A model generated the notes under the pieces. The model worked only from the letters and a program-made list of their open reading frames with translations. It was not told the DNA's origin and did no database searches. Source: Alphaproteobacteria bacterium (GTDB lineage Bacteria; Pseudomonadota; Alphaproteobacteria; Rhodobacterales; Rhodobacteraceae). Taken from it: 64,000 bases of DNA. Below, piece after piece: positions 19,314 to 28,878 of this stretch. The position numbers and the translations under genes were made by a program. How positions within the stretch are numbered: the stretch's first letter is position 1; each line of letters starts with the position of its first letter. The stretch is from the NCBI GenBank assembly GCA_030425395.1, contig JAUIAS010000007.1, positions 62,001 to 126,000 of the forward strand. Reading direction: 5' to 3'.

Positions 19314-20140
19314 GGGCAGCTCAGCGTCGCCATCTGGTCACGCGCACTAGCGACCGCCGCAGATGACGGATACCGTAGCGCCACTTCGCCCAGGGTCACG
19401 CAAGCCTCCTGTGTCTTGCCCAGTTTGCCCAGCGCAATGCCCAGTTCCAGCACAGCATCCGGTGCTGTCGGGCCGGATTGATCCACGCGGTAGCTCTCCA
19501 GAAAGGCGCGCGCCGCTTCGCGGGTGTCTCCGATATCGTTCAGGGCCTTGCCGCGCTGTAACGCAGCCTGGGCCGCAAGCGGGCTACCCGGGTAGGTTTC
19601 GTTGAAACTGGCAAACAACTCTGCCGCGCGGGCCGGATCGCCTGCGGCCATTGCCTCGGTCGCGGCATCGAAATCAGCCTGTTCGCCAACGGCGAGCTGG
19701 CTCTGATCCGCGTTGCCGGGGGTCAGGGGCGCAAGAAGGCCCGTCTGGACCTCACCGCCCAGCGTGGTGGTCTCGGCCAATTGGGACACATCCCCGCCTT
19801 CGGCTTCGACCAGACGGAATTCAAGATCGGCAATGCGGTTGGTGCCATCGGCCACGACCTGTTCCACCCGGAATTGCAGCGCTTCGGTCTGCGCGGTCAG
19901 GCGCTGCAATTCCTGTTCGATGGCCCCGACCCGATCAAGAACGCTGCCCCCGCCGGTGGCCACCGAGGGCGCATTCGTGGTGGACAGCTCACGCTTGAGC
20001 CGTTGGATTTCAACGAACAGGATATTCAGATCCTGCCGGATATCGGCAAGGGTCTGTTCTTGCTGTGCCTTGGCCCCCTCGGGCAAGCCAAAGGCCGCCG
20101 CCGCCAGCGTGATGACCAGAAATGCAGCCCGGATCGCCAT
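19310..20140 (-). CDS. cpoB: Tol-Pal system coordinator CpoB (YbgF)
   Basis: A periplasmic protein that links outer-membrane constriction by Tol-Pal with peptidoglycan synthesis at division. The chosen start (20140) has an AAGGA ribosome site and gives a Sec signal ending near AKAQQ. A coiled-coil trimerisation segment follows (about 30-100, LADIRQDLNILFVEIQRLKR). The C-terminal TPR domain lies at about 155-275 (AAQAALQRGKALNDIGDTRE). It has 276 residues and lies directly after pal, the standard place for the gene. Confidence 0.93.
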   Translation of the reverse strand: MAIRAAFLVITLAAAAFGLPEGAKAQQEQTLADIRQDLNILFVEIQRLKRELSTTNAPSVATGGGSVLDRVGAIEQELQRLTAQTEALQFRVEQVVADGTNRIADLEFRLVEAEGGDVSQLAETTTLGGEVQTGLLAPLTPGNADQSQLAVGEQADFDAATEAMAAGDPARAAELFASFNETYPGSPLAAQAALQRGKALNDIGDTREAARAFLESYRVDQSGPTAPDAVLELGIALGKLGKTQEACVTLGEVALRYPSSAAVASARDQMATLSCP

Positions 20141-20151
20141 TTGCCGTCCTT

Positions 20152-20661
20152 TTATCCCTGAGCCCCTGCCGACAACACGGTAACCGCGCGCCGGTTTTTG
20201 GTATAGCAGGCTTCTTCGCTGCAAATCTCGATAGGCCGTTCCTTGCCGAAGCTGACCGTTTCCAGACGCCCTCCCGCGACACCGCGTGCCACGAGGTATT
20301 CGCGCACCGCGTTGGCCCGGCGCGCACCAAGGGCAAGGTTGTATTCCCGTGTTCCCTGCTCATCCGCGTGGCCTTCGATGGTCGCAAAATAATCGGGATT
20401 GGCCAAAAGCCAATTCGCCTGCGCCTCAAGCACAAGCTGATTGTTGCGCGACAGGGTGGATTCATCCACCGCGAACAGAACGCGATCCCCCACGGTCTGC
20501 TGGAAATAAGCCGGCGAGGCGGGGTCGGACGGCGACCCCGCAAGGCCCGTTTGCGCAGAATTCAGATCAACCGCATTGGTATCGTCAAACCGATTTGCAT
20601 TGGTGCAGGCGGTCAGGGCGAAACACGCGCAGAGTGCAGCCGTTCTAGCCAGAGTGATCAT
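20152..20661 (-). CDS. pal: peptidoglycan-associated lipoprotein Pal
   Basis: An outer-membrane lipoprotein that binds peptidoglycan and TolB. From the ATG at 20661 (GAGG ribosome site) the product is 169 residues, with lipobox LTAC near residue 19. The OmpA-like domain (about 60-165) carries IEGHADEQGTREYNLALGA and the terminal NRRAV motif. It lies 11 bp ahead of cpoB. The gap from tolB holds a 9-bp imperfect stem that could act as an intra-operon attenuator. Confidence 0.96.
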   Translation of the reverse strand: MITLARTAALCACFALTACTNANRFDDTNAVDLNSAQTGLAGSPSDPASPAYFQQTVGDRVLFAVDESTLSRNNQLVLEAQANWLLANPDYFATIEGHADEQGTREYNLALGARRANAVREYLVARGVAGGRLETVSFGKERPIEICSEEACYTKNRRAVTVLSAGAQG

Positions 20662-20742
20662 GTCGAATTGCCTCGTTGTTCTTTGTTTTCTTTTATCTGA
20701 CGCTACCACAGCGCGGGTGTTTTGTGAACGCTGCGGTGCCGA

Positions 20743-22077
20743 TCAGGGTTGCAGTGGCGACCACGCCGGATCGGACGCGCCGTCCGGTGTGCTGACGGGG
20801 CGCAGGTTCCGCCCCGAGACATCGACCGAATACAGGGACGCGCGGCCTGTGGCACCACGGGTTTCGCGGGTGAACATGATCACCCGCCCGTTAGGAGACC
20901 AGGTCGGCCCCTCGTCCAGAAAACTGGCTGTCAAAAGGCGTTCTTCCGACCCGTCGGTGCGCATGACCCCGATATGGAACCGGCCTTTGCTCTGTTTGGT
21001 AAAGGCGATCAGGTCGCCGCGCGGCGACCAGACCGGTGTGCCGTAACGGCCCTCGCCATAGCTGATGCGGCGCACCTCGCCCCCGGTCGCGGGCATGATG
21101 TAAAGCTGCTGGGTTCCGGACCGATCGCTTTCGAACACCACGAATTTGCCATCGGGCGAATAGCTGGGCGCGGTTTCGATAGAGGGCGCGCGGGTCAGGC
21201 GCTGGCGCTGCCCGCTGGCTATGTTGAGGGTATAGATATCGGTGTTGCCGCCTTCGGTCAGCGAAAAGACCACCGTGCGCCCATCCGGTGCGAACCGGGG
21301 CGCAAAACTCATGGTGCCGGGTTGTTGCTCCAGAACCCGGCGCTGCACCCGTCCCACATCCAGGACATAGATGCGCGGCGATCCGGTTTCATAGCTGGTA
21401 TAAAGCACCCGGTCACCGGTCGGCGAAAACCGCGGGGCCAGAACGATGGCGTTGCTATCCGTGAGATATTGCACGTTCGCCCCATCGTAATCCATGATGG
21501 CAAGCCGCTTGCGCCGGTCATTCTTGGGGCCGGATTCCGACACGAACACGACCCGGCTGTCGAAATAACCACCTTCGCCGGTGATCCGGCTATAAACCGC
21601 GTCGGCCACTTTGTGAGCCATGCGCCGCCAGCCTTCGACCGGCCCGGAAAACCGCAACCCGTTGCCCAGCTCGGCACCGGAAACCACATCATAAACGCGG
21701 AACTTGACCGTGATGTTGCCCCCCGAGACCGTCGCCGCGCCCGAAATCAAAGCCGCCGCATTGATTGCCCGCCAGTCCGCGAACTGAACAGCCGCTCCGA
21801 AATCCGTGATCTTGCCGATATGGGCCTGCGCCGGAATTTCCCGAAACAGCCCCGACCCCGTGAGATCCGATGCCACCACCCGTGCGAGGTTGGCCGCGTA
21901 TTGCTGGGCCTCGGTGTTTTCGGCCACAAAGTCCGGCACCGCAAAGGGCATCGGTTCGATAACCCCTTCTGTGATCTCAAGCCTGAGCGGCCCGTTTTGT
22001 GCCAGACTCTGCCCCGCCGCGAAAATCGGCAGGAAAACGAGGGTCAGAAGGAACACAGCCAGTCGCATCATGGTCAT
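20743..22077 (-). CDS. tolB: Tol-Pal translocation protein TolB
   Basis: A periplasmic beta-propeller protein of 444 residues that joins Pal to the TolQRA motor. A Sec signal (about 1-26, ending near FAAGQSLAQ) is followed by an N-terminal domain with [19 protein letters not shown] and then WD40-like repeats with the recurring pattern FSPDG/WSP (for example [20 protein letters not shown]). The start overlaps the tolA stop by 4 bp (ATGA). Confidence 0.97.
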   Translation of the reverse strand: MTMMRLAVFLLTLVFLPIFAAGQSLAQNGPLRLEITEGVIEPMPFAVPDFVAENTEAQQYAANLARVVASDLTGSGLFREIPAQAHIGKITDFGAAVQFADWRAINAAALISGAATVSGGNITVKFRVYDVVSGAELGNGLRFSGPVEGWRRMAHKVADAVYSRITGEGGYFDSRVVFVSESGPKNDRRKRLAIMDYDGANVQYLTDSNAIVLAPRFSPTGDRVLYTSYETGSPRIYVLDVGRVQRRVLEQQPGTMSFAPRFAPDGRTVVFSLTEGGNTDIYTLNIASGQRQRLTRAPSIETAPSYSPDGKFVVFESDRSGTQQLYIMPATGGEVRRISYGEGRYGTPVWSPRGDLIAFTKQSKGRFHIGVMRTDGSEERLLTASFLDEGPTWSPNGRVIMFTRETRGATGRASLYSVDVSGRNLRPVSTPDGASDPAWSPLQP

Positions 22078-23147
22078 TTGATCCTCATACTTTCGGGGTT
22101 GAATGTCATCTCAATTGTCCGCCAGCTTGCATAACTGTCACGCGGAAGGTCAAAGCCACCGCTGCGCGCGGCGGCGATAATGGCGGTTCGGGCGCTGCGA
22201 AAGGCCACCTGAACGGCAGCCGCGTCATCGCTGTTGGCCGACACCAGTCGCGGGCTCGAAGCCAGCTTGCCGTCTTCGGTCAGGTCGATGGACACAACCA
22301 CCGTCACCCGTGACGCGCGCGATCCCGGATCGACGCGCCAGGCGCGCCCGATCTTACCGACCAGAGCGTTCTTTTGTCCCGAAGACAGCGGCGGCCCTGA
22401 CGCAACCGGCGGGTTTGGTGCCGCCGTGGCTTGGGCCTGTGCCAGAGCCTCGGCAATCGCGTCGGCGGTCGCGTCATCAGCCGTAGCGGCGGCGGAGGGC
22501 GCGGCAGCGGTGCGCACAGGTGGACGGGCCGCGGGGCGGCGTGACTGCCCCGGTGCCCCGCCCGCTTCGGCTTCGGTCACGATACGGGTGCCGGCCTCTT
22601 GCGGTGCTGTGGCATCGCGGGGTTCTTGCGGGGTTGCGGTTTCGCCAGCGTCCGGCGTCACCGCCTCCTGACGTATCTCATCGGGGGCCGCATCAGGCGG
22701 CGGCGGGGCCACCGGTGTCGGGGCCACACGGTCGATCTGACGTTGGGCAGGCCGGTCGCGCGGTCCATCCACCGCCGCAGGTTCCTGTGGCGGCTGCAGC
22801 ACCGCCACCTGATCCTCGACCGGGGCCGGGCGTGCTGGCGGCGCTGGAATAGCGCGGGGAATATCGTCGGCATCCGGCGTCCGGGCTTCGGGCGTGGCGG
22901 CGCGGTCCGGCGTGGTTTCAGGTGCCGGAGCCTGCGGTTGATCCAGCGCAATCGCGGGATCGCTCAGGGCCTCGGGCGTCGCCACGGTTTGCGGCGATGA
23001 GGTCAGCGCGGCAAAGTCCTGCGCCGAGATCACCGCAACCGGCGTGATCTGAACCTCGGGCGGATCGGCGGCAAAGACACCACCGAACAAGGCCCAGCCG
23101 ATCAGCCCAACATGGCCCGCCCCAGAAATGATCGTCCCGGTCTGCAC
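22074..23147 (-). CDS. tolA: TolA-like envelope-spanning protein
   Basis: TolA transmits the energy of the TolQR motor across the periplasm. The 357-residue protein has one N-terminal membrane segment (about 8-28). A long Pro/Ala/Glu-rich linker (about 60-245) replaces the helical Lys/Ala-rich domain of enterobacteria. The C-terminal domain (about 255-357) contains [16 protein letters not shown] and is the part that contacts TolB or Pal. Position between tolR and tolB confirms the identity despite low similarity in the linker. Confidence 0.92.
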   Translation of the reverse strand: MQTGTIISGAGHVGLIGWALFGGVFAADPPEVQITPVAVISAQDFAALTSSPQTVATPEALSDPAIALDQPQAPAPETTPDRAATPEARTPDADDIPRAIPAPPARPAPVEDQVAVLQPPQEPAAVDGPRDRPAQRQIDRVAPTPVAPPPPDAAPDEIRQEAVTPDAGETATPQEPRDATAPQEAGTRIVTEAEAGGAPGQSRRPAARPPVRTAAAPSAAATADDATADAIAEALAQAQATAAPNPPVASGPPLSSGQKNALVGKIGRAWRVDPGSRASRVTVVVSIDLTEDGKLASSPRLVSANSDDAAAVQVAFRSARTAIIAAARSGGFDLPRDSYASWRTIEMTFNPESMRIK

Positions 23148-23153
23148 CTGTGC

Positions 23154-23627
23154 CTACCCGTCCCTGTCGGTCAGACTTGGCCCGCCGATATCCGTGACCA
23201 GCCCGATATTGACAAATCCGCCAGCATTCAGGGCCCCCATCACCTCCATCACCTGCGCATAGGGCACCGCACCGTCAGCGCGCAGGAACACCCGGTCGCT
23301 GTCACGTTCCGAGGCGATGGCCCGCAGCCGCGTGACCAATTGTTCGCGCGGCACGGTAGTGGTCTGGATCTGGACCACACCATCGGCCGTGACCGTGACC
23401 GTCAGTGGCTCTTCGGCCTCCGTCGGCAAGGCACTGGCGGCGGTGCGCGGCAATTCCACCGGCACGCCGACCGTCAGCATCGGCGCGGCCACCATAAAGA
23501 TGATCAGCAGAACAAGGATCACGTCCACAAAGGGCGTGACGTTGATCTCGGACATGGGTTTGGCACGAGATCTGCGCCCGCGCCTGCGGCGGGTGCTCTG
23601 ACCTGAGGATTGAACCGAGGCGGCCAT
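23154..23627 (-). CDS. tolR: TolR/ExbD biopolymer transport protein
   Basis: A 157-residue motor component. The basic N-terminus leads into SEINVTPFVDVILVLLIIFM, where the membrane Asp that carries protons is conserved. The rest is a periplasmic domain ending in the family pattern with ALNAGGFVNIGLVTD. It lies 3 bp after tolQ and 6 bp before tolA. Confidence 0.96.
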   Translation of the reverse strand: MAASVQSSGQSTRRRRGRRSRAKPMSEINVTPFVDVILVLLIIFMVAAPMLTVGVPVELPRTAASALPTEAEEPLTVTVTADGVVQIQTTTVPREQLVTRLRAIASERDSDRVFLRADGAVPYAQVMEVMGALNAGGFVNIGLVTDIGGPSLTDRDG

Positions 23628-23630
23628 CGT

Positions 23631-24326
23631 TCAGCCGTCCAACTGCCGCGACAGAAGCGTCGCGAACTCATCGGCAAACGCCTCATAGCCGGACACCACA
23701 CGATCCGTATCGGCAGAAAGCTTGTTGTAGAACACCACTGCGGGGATCGCCGCCAGCAGGCCAAGCCCGGTCGCCAGAAGCGCCTCGGCAATACCCGGTG
23801 CCACAACGGCAAGGTTCGTATTCTGCTGTTCGGCAATTTCCACAAAGGCGTGCATGATGCCCCAGACCGTGCCGAACAGACCGACAAAAGGCGCGGTCGA
23901 GCCGATCGTGGCCAGCACCGGGAGGCCCTTTTGCAGGTCTTCGGCTTCCTTCGAGATGACCACATCCATGGACCTGTCGATCCGGGCCGTGGCGCCGGGG
24001 ATCAGCCCGCCATCCGATCTGTGGGATCGCTGCCATTCAACCATCCCGGCGGCAAAGATGCGTTCTGACCGCCCGGCAGGTTCCGGTCCGATTTCCTCGA
24101 ACAATTCATCCAAAGGTTCACCCGACCAGAACCGGCCGTCAAAACCATCCGCTTCGCGCCGCGCGGCGCGCAGGATGATATGCTTTTGCACGATGATCGC
24201 CCATGCCCAGAACGAGGACATCACCAACAGCAGCATCACCAGCTTGACCGTAAGTGTAGACCGCGCAAACAACGCCCACATGGAAAAATCCACGGCTTGC
24301 GCCTGCCCGATGAGTTCCGTTTCCAT
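23631..24326 (-). CDS. tolQ: TolQ proton channel protein
   Basis: TolQ (ExbB/MotA family) forms the inner-membrane proton channel with TolR. The ATG at 24326 starts METELIGQAQAVDFSMWALF, a normal TolQ start, giving 231 residues. Three membrane segments are visible at about 18-40, 135-160 and 170-195, with GLFGTVWGIMHAF in the second and the GLLAAIPAVVFYN motif in the third. It is the first motor gene after ybgC; the 99-bp gap between them could hold an internal promoter. Confidence 0.97.
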   Translation of the reverse strand: METELIGQAQAVDFSMWALFARSTLTVKLVMLLLVMSSFWAWAIIVQKHIILRAARREADGFDGRFWSGEPLDELFEEIGPEPAGRSERIFAAGMVEWQRSHRSDGGLIPGATARIDRSMDVVISKEAEDLQKGLPVLATIGSTAPFVGLFGTVWGIMHAFVEIAEQQNTNLAVVAPGIAEALLATGLGLLAAIPAVVFYNKLSADTDRVVSGYEAFADEFATLLSRQLDG

Positions 24327-24425
24327 TCGCCTGCCTGACTTTCTGCTCTGGGCTTTTGCCCTTGATTTATGCACAAATTACAGGGTTTCGCGACGGAATG
24401 CCAATACTACCGTTTCACGGGTCTG

Positions 24426-24821
24426 TCAGGCCCCTTTCAATGCGCGAACTTCTGCCGGAAGGCGGGTTGGCTTGCCTTCGGTGGACATGCACACTGCCGC
24501 GACCTTTGCGCGGAAAATCTCTTGGTCGCCACGCATCACCTTCTGATCGAACATCCAGCGCACGGCCCCTTTGGGCCCATGGGTCGTCTCGACGGTGAGC
24601 CGGTCGCCAAGACGGGCCGAGGACACATAATCGGCCTCAACCCGCGTCACCACAAAAACGATCCCGTCGGCACGCATCCGGTTCTGGTCAAGGCCCATCT
24701 CCTCGACGATTTCGGACCGGGCGCGCTCGATATAACGCAGGTAATTTGCGTAATAGACGATCCCCGCCATGTCGGTATCTTCGTAATAGACGGTCACTGG
24801 GAAACGGTGGGGGTCTTGCAT
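24426..24821 (-). CDS. ybgC: Tol-Pal-associated acyl-CoA thioesterase YbgC
   Basis: A hotdog-fold thioesterase of 131 residues. The start at 24821 has a GGAG ribosome site and leads into VTVYYEDTDMAGIVYYANYL, with the catalytic Asp at residue 17. In E. coli YbgC acts on acyl-CoA and associates with phospholipid enzymes. The gene opens the tol-pal operon here, as in most proteobacteria. In-frame sequence upstream of this start is GC-rich spacer and is not protein-like. Confidence 0.94.
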   Translation of the reverse strand: MQDPHRFPVTVYYEDTDMAGIVYYANYLRYIERARSEIVEEMGLDQNRMRADGIVFVVTRVEADYVSSARLGDRLTVETTHGPKGAVRWMFDQKVMRGDQEIFRAKVAAVCMSTEGKPTRLPAEVRALKGA

Positions 24822-25345
24822 GGGTGCTCCACTAGATTGGTGCCGCAGAGTAGGAAGGCGCGGCGCGGGGGGCAAGGGCAGTCTTGCGCACCCCGCCCCG
24901 CGCCGAACAGCGGGCGCAGCCCGCAGGCGCGTATCGCCGACGCGCGCCCTCGCGGCGGCGATTTGATCAGCCGTGTGCGCCGAAAGCAGGTTCTTCGGAT
25001 TTGGCTGGCATAAAGCGCGCCGAACCCACGGCAGATCGCCACCGCGCGCGTCGGCTTGGCAAGCGTCGGCCACCCCCGCAACGCCCGCACCGTTTCCACC
25101 GCATTAACCTTAACGCGGCAGTTTCGCCCGCGTTGCAACACAAGGCCGGGTCTGGCACCCCGGCCAACCCTTGGAAACGGATGCGCCTTGAAAAAGCGCA
25201 GACCTCTGAACGGTTCAGACCCCGGATTGACACCCGGTCCACCTTCCGAATTGGCGGCGCCGCCCATTTAACCAGCCTTACCATCAGAACGCACCACCCC
25301 GGCGGGCCACAGCGGCCCCGGCCGGGCAAATGTGCTGCGCGCGGC
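24822..25345. other. 524-bp spacer rich in hairpins, no credible gene
   Basis: No reading frame here looks protein-like. Several strong stems are visible. 24857-24870 pairs with 24891-24904 with one mismatch, and an inner stem (24872-24876 with 24883-24887) stacks within its loop. 24910-24915 pairs perfectly with 24919-24924 over a 3-nt loop. 25144-25150 pairs with 25159-25165. A 15-bp perfect dyad TCTGAACGGTTCAGA lies at 25205-25219. The block may contain the tol operon promoter, an operator or a structured RNA; none is proven. Confidence 0.5.
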
Positions 25346-25981
25346 TCAGTGCAACACATTCCCCTTGGGTAGCCGTGCAAACAATCTCAGTGCTGTCGCC
25401 GCGTCCTCGGAATAGGCGGGCAGAACCGGGTCATAGGCCGCCTGCACAAGGGCCGCGAATTCCGGGCGCAGGATGGTGTGATCCCCCGCCACCGCCAGCG
25501 GGGACCGATCCTGAAACGCCGCATCCGACCACAACAGAACCGATTGCACCGCCTGCGACAGTGCAAGGGTTTCAGCATTCACCGCCCTGAGATGATCGTC
25601 CATGCGGATAAAGATGAAACAGGCTTTGATCGCGTTGTCCGCATCGAACCGGAAGACGCGATATTGATTGGCATCGGACGCTGCCAGACGATCCACCAAT
25701 GGCCCAAGATCAGGAACCAGCTTGTCCAGATTGGGCACCTCGGGAAGCTCGGCCCAGTTTTTGAAAAAGAACACCATGCAATTCGCGCCAAGCTCTGGAT
25801 CGGTCTCTGCGATGCTTTGCCCCGCGAGCGCGGCAACGGCTTCGAACGCGCCCTTGATGACCGGCAGTGTTTCGTCTGTGACACCGAACACCACCGGAGC
25901 AATGGGGCGCCCCCATCGGGCAAAGACAAAATCCCCGCTTTGACGGGTGAACAAGGCCTGGATTTCTTCGGGTGTCAGCAT
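25346..25981 (-). CDS. conserved protein of unknown function (SseB-like)
   Basis: A 211-residue cytoplasmic protein starting MLTPEEIQALFTRQSGDFVF. There is no signal peptide, membrane segment or recognisable catalytic motif. The two-part alpha/beta layout vaguely resembles SseB N-terminal-domain proteins, but I would not rely on that. It lies 68 bp upstream of nothing on its strand except the spacer, and 68 bp after ruvB, so it may be the last gene of the ruv unit. Function unknown. Confidence 0.65.
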   Translation of the reverse strand: MLTPEEIQALFTRQSGDFVFARWGRPIAPVVFGVTDETLPVIKGAFEAVAALAGQSIAETDPELGANCMVFFFKNWAELPEVPNLDKLVPDLGPLVDRLAASDANQYRVFRFDADNAIKACFIFIRMDDHLRAVNAETLALSQAVQSVLLWSDAAFQDRSPLAVAGDHTILRPEFAALVQAAYDPVLPAYSEDAATALRLFARLPKGNVLH

Positions 25982-26049
25982 GGAATGTCCTGTCGCGGTT
26001 TGGACCTGATCTAGCGCGGGCAGGCGAAAGGCTCAACCACGCGACATCC

Positions 26050-27069
26050 TCAGTCGAACAGACCCGATTGCCCCTTGGGCATCGGCAGGCCCAGATGCGC
26101 CCATGCCTTTTGCGCCAGCATACGGCCCCGCGGGGTTCTCTGGATCAGCCCCTGCTGCAGAAGGAAGGGTTCGATCACCTCTTCCAGCGCGTCGCGGCTT
26201 TCGCTCAGCGCGGCGGACAGGGTTTCGATCCCCACAGGGCCGCCGCTGTAGTTTTCCGCGATCAGCCGCAGATAACGGCGGTCGGCACCGTCAAGCCCAA
26301 GGTGATCCACCCCCAACCGGGTCAAGGCCATATCTGCCATCGCCTGCGTGATCGTTCCGTCGCCTTCGACCAGCGCGAAATCAACGACCCGGCGCAACAA
26401 CCGTCCGGCAATCCGGGGGGTGCCACGGGCGCGGCGCGCGATTTCGCGTGCCCCGGCATCGTCAGCCGGTGCACCCAGCTTGCGGGCGTTTCGGGTCACG
26501 ATCTGGTGCAGTTCGTCCACCGTGTAGAATTCCAGACGCGTCGGGATGCCGAACCGGTCGCGCAGGGGCGTCGTCAGCAATCCCATGCGTGTGGTCGCAC
26601 CGACCAGCGTAAAGGGCTGCAATTCGATGCGCACCGTGCGCGCGGCCGGGCCTTCCCCGATCACAAGGTCCAGTTCAAAATCCTCAAGCGCCGGATAAAG
26701 CACCTCTTCCACCGCTGGATTGAGCCGGTGAATTTCGTCAATGAACAGAACGTCGCGATTTTCCAGATTGGTCAGGATCGCCGCCAAATCACCCGCCTTG
26801 GCCAGCACCGGCCCGGACGTCATGCGGAAATTCACCCCGAGTTCGCGCGCCATGATCTGCGCCAGCGTCGTCTTGCCCAACCCCGGAGGACCGTGAAACA
26901 GCGTGTGGTCCATCGCCTCGCCCCGCTGGCGGGCGGACTGGATGAACACCCGCAGGTTGGCGCGGGCCTCGGCCTGACCGATGAAGTCACCAAGCATCTG
27001 CGGGCGCAGCGCGCGATCGTTATCCTCGGGCAACGGCTCGGGGCGCAGGGTCGGATCGGAGTCGGTCAT
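26050..27069 (-). CDS. ruvB: Holliday junction helicase motor RuvB
   Basis: A hexameric AAA+ motor of 339 residues that drives branch migration with RuvA. Walker A is [13 protein letters not shown], Walker B is [11 protein letters not shown], and the C-terminal winged helix contains [15 protein letters not shown]. The N-terminal [19 protein letters not shown] is typical. It follows ruvA by 22 bp. Confidence 0.98.
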   Translation of the reverse strand: MTDSDPTLRPEPLPEDNDRALRPQMLGDFIGQAEARANLRVFIQSARQRGEAMDHTLFHGPPGLGKTTLAQIMARELGVNFRMTSGPVLAKAGDLAAILTNLENRDVLFIDEIHRLNPAVEEVLYPALEDFELDLVIGEGPAARTVRIELQPFTLVGATTRMGLLTTPLRDRFGIPTRLEFYTVDELHQIVTRNARKLGAPADDAGAREIARRARGTPRIAGRLLRRVVDFALVEGDGTITQAMADMALTRLGVDHLGLDGADRRYLRLIAENYSGGPVGIETLSAALSESRDALEEVIEPFLLQQGLIQRTPRGRMLAQKAWAHLGLPMPKGQSGLFD

Positions 27070-27091
27070 GGATTGGTCCTTCCCCTCGCCA

Positions 27092-27772
27092 TCAGGTCTT
27101 GGGTGCGAGCAGTTTCAGAGCCGCACGGATCAGCGCGGAGGCTTCGGCATCCGGCAGGCTCTCGGAGGCTTCGGCCACCGCTGCGGCGGCGTCGCCCGGC
27201 CCATAGCCGAGATTGGCCAGCGCCGAAAGCGTGTCGGCCTGTGCCGCGCCGGAGCGGGCGGCGGAGGGGGCCCTGGGCGTGGGCGCGTCGGTTTGCGGGC
27301 GCGCCGGGGTGGGCGCGTCATCAATCACCATATCCGGCGCGGCGGCCTCGGCCCCGCCCATCGCCATGACAGCAGGGGCCTTGTCCTTGAGGTCAAGCAC
27401 CACGCGCTGCGCAATCTTGGGGCCGATTCCCTTGGCCGCCTTGACCGCATTCCAGTCCCCAAGCGCGATCGCGCGGCTGACCCCATCGGCACCAAGCGCG
27501 CCCAGAATGGCCAGCGACGCCTTGGCCCCAACCCCCTGAACCGAGATCAGCAAGCGGTGCCATTCCTTTTCGGTGAGGCTGAGAAAGCCAAACAACTGCA
27601 TCAGGTCTTCGCGCACCAGAAGTTCGGTATACAGCGACACCGGCGATCCCACCGGGGGCAAAGCCGCAATGGTGCGATCAGAGCAAAACACGATATACCC
27701 CACGCCGCGCACGTCGATCATCACATGATCCAGCGCCTTGTAATCCAGCCTGCCCGTCAATCGTCCGATCAT
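27092..27772 (-). CDS. ruvA: Holliday junction DNA-binding protein RuvA
   Basis: The tetrameric junction-recognition subunit of RuvAB. The true start is the ATG at 27772 ([20 protein letters not shown]), giving 226 residues. Domain I is the OB fold, domain II has helix-hairpin-helix motifs ([13 protein letters not shown] and [17 protein letters not shown]), and domain III is at the C-terminus after a long Ala/Pro/Asp linker. The start overlaps the ruvC stop (ATGA). Confidence 0.96.
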   Translation of the reverse strand: MIGRLTGRLDYKALDHVMIDVRGVGYIVFCSDRTIAALPPVGSPVSLYTELLVREDLMQLFGFLSLTEKEWHRLLISVQGVGAKASLAILGALGADGVSRAIALGDWNAVKAAKGIGPKIAQRVVLDLKDKAPAVMAMGGAEAAAPDMVIDDAPTPARPQTDAPTPRAPSAARSGAAQADTLSALANLGYGPGDAAAAVAEASESLPDAEASALIRAALKLLAPKT

Positions 27773-28272
27773 GATGCCACCCCTACCTGCCGCGCAATTC
27801 GCTGTGACGATTGCAGGTGAAACACATGGCACAGCGCAATCGCCAGCGCGTCCGCCGCGTCCGGCCCCGCCAGCGTGACGCCCGGCAATTGCAGCTTGAC
27901 CATGTGCTGAACCTGAACCTTGTCGGCATGGCCCACGCCGACGATGTTCTTCTTGACCGAATTGGGCGCATATTCACCGACCTCAAGCCCGAACTGCGCC
28001 GGAACCAGCACCGCGATCGCCCGCGCCTGTCCCAGCTTCAGCGTGCCCGCCCCATCGCGGTTCACAAAGGTCTTTTCGACTGCTGCATGGGTTGGCTGGA
28101 ATTCTTCGATCACGGCAGTCAATTGACTGTGCAACGACAAAAGCCGCGGAGCAAGATCACCCTTCTGGGAATGGCAAACCCCGTTTGCGACATGTTTGAT
28201 TCGGCTTCCATCCACCGAGACGACGCCCCACCCAAGGTTCACCAACCCCGGATCAATGCCCAAAACGCGCAT
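27769..28272 (-). CDS. ruvC: Holliday junction resolvase RuvC
   Basis: A dimeric nuclease of 167 residues that cuts Holliday junctions. The ATG at 28272 gives [18 protein letters not shown], with the first catalytic Asp at residue 7. The remaining acidic residues are in HAAVEKTFV and the C-terminal [12 protein letters not shown]. ruvC, ruvA and ruvB are consecutive and probably one operon starting here. Confidence 0.97.
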   Translation of the reverse strand: MRVLGIDPGLVNLGWGVVSVDGSRIKHVANGVCHSQKGDLAPRLLSLHSQLTAVIEEFQPTHAAVEKTFVNRDGAGTLKLGQARAIAVLVPAQFGLEVGEYAPNSVKKNIVGVGHADKVQVQHMVKLQLPGVTLAGPDAADALAIALCHVFHLQSSQRIARQVGVAS

Positions 28273-28588
28273 TTTCCGCCCTCGCCCTGCTCGTTGTTGC
28301 TTTTTGGTGTCACTAGCACGAAACGCGAACAAAAGTCCAAGCGTTTAACGCCGAGGTCGACTTTCGACACTTTTCTGCACCGCAGCGACGAACGGTGTGG
28401 AAAAGGGACATTCCGCGATCAGAAAACGACATCAAAAATCGCCCCGGAACCCCTTTTTTCAAAGCGCACAAGGTTTGCGCAAATTGCATAGGAAATATGC
28501 AAAAACGATGTCTTGCTGCAGTGCAAAACCACGCCTATCTGCCGCTTCAGAAATTGACATTGACACGCCCCATCAAAGGAACATCGTT
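28273..28588. other. intergenic region with clustered TTGC/GCAA palindromes
   Basis: This 316-bp divergent region between ruvC and the DUF1127 gene holds no protein-like frame. It contains TTTGCGCAAA (28474-28483), then a perfect 7-bp inverted repeat TTGCATA-N5-TATGCAA (28484-28502), and TTGC-N6-GCAA (28513-28526). The clustering suggests operator sites for the downstream small gene. TTTGC-type repeats are bound by ScfR-family (RamB/PccR) regulators in related bacteria, but that match is only a suggestion. Confidence 0.45.
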
Positions 28589-28795
28589 ATGGCTGCAATC
28601 GACCACACCCGCGCCCCCTACGCCGCTAACGGCCAGTTCGGCGGCTTCATCTCCACCCTCATCGGTTCGTTCGTTGCTTGGAACGACGCACGCGTCACAC
28701 GCAACGCGCTGGGCAAACTGACCGACCGTGAACTCGCCGACATCGGTCTTGACCGTGGCGACATCGACGTCGTCGCACGCGGCAGCTTCTACTGA
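28589..28795 (+). CDS. small DUF1127 protein
   Basis: A 68-residue basic protein with the DUF1127 motif LGKLTDRELADIGLDRGDI near the C-terminus (about 42-60). DUF1127 proteins in alphaproteobacteria can be Arg-rich, highly expressed and stress- or phosphate-linked; some bind RNA. The start has an AAGGA ribosome site 8 nt upstream. It is monocistronic, with palindromic sites upstream and a strong terminator downstream, which fits a tightly controlled abundant small protein. Specific role unknown. Confidence 0.88.
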   Translation: MAAIDHTRAPYAANGQFGGFISTLIGSFVAWNDARVTRNALGKLTDRELADIGLDRGDIDVVARGSFY

Positions 28796-28821
28796 TCGCA
28801 AGACACGTCCCCGGACACGAA

Positions 28822-28860
28822 AAAACGCCGTCGGTCACCGGACCGGCGGCGTTTTCTTTT
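28822..28860. terminator. bidirectional intrinsic terminator
   Basis: A 13-bp stem with one G-U wobble (arms about 28824-28836 and 28841-28853, 4-nt loop) carries TTTTC on the plus strand and a run of six T on the minus strand. It lies between the convergent DUF1127 and prmA genes and can stop both. Confidence 0.93.
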
Positions 28861-28878
28861 GCCGATGCGTCGCGTGGT

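Noticed and set aside
24967-25380. possible small Cys/Arg-rich protein in the ybgC upstream spacer
   Set aside because: Composition follows the GC hairpins, there is no ribosome site of note, and it overlaps the end of the gene at 25346. A structured nucleic acid explains the region better.
28554-28582. TTGACA upstream of the DUF1127 gene as a -35 box
   Set aside because: The matching -10 would fall on the ribosome-binding site, leaving no room for a leader. The true promoter is probably further upstream near the palindromes.
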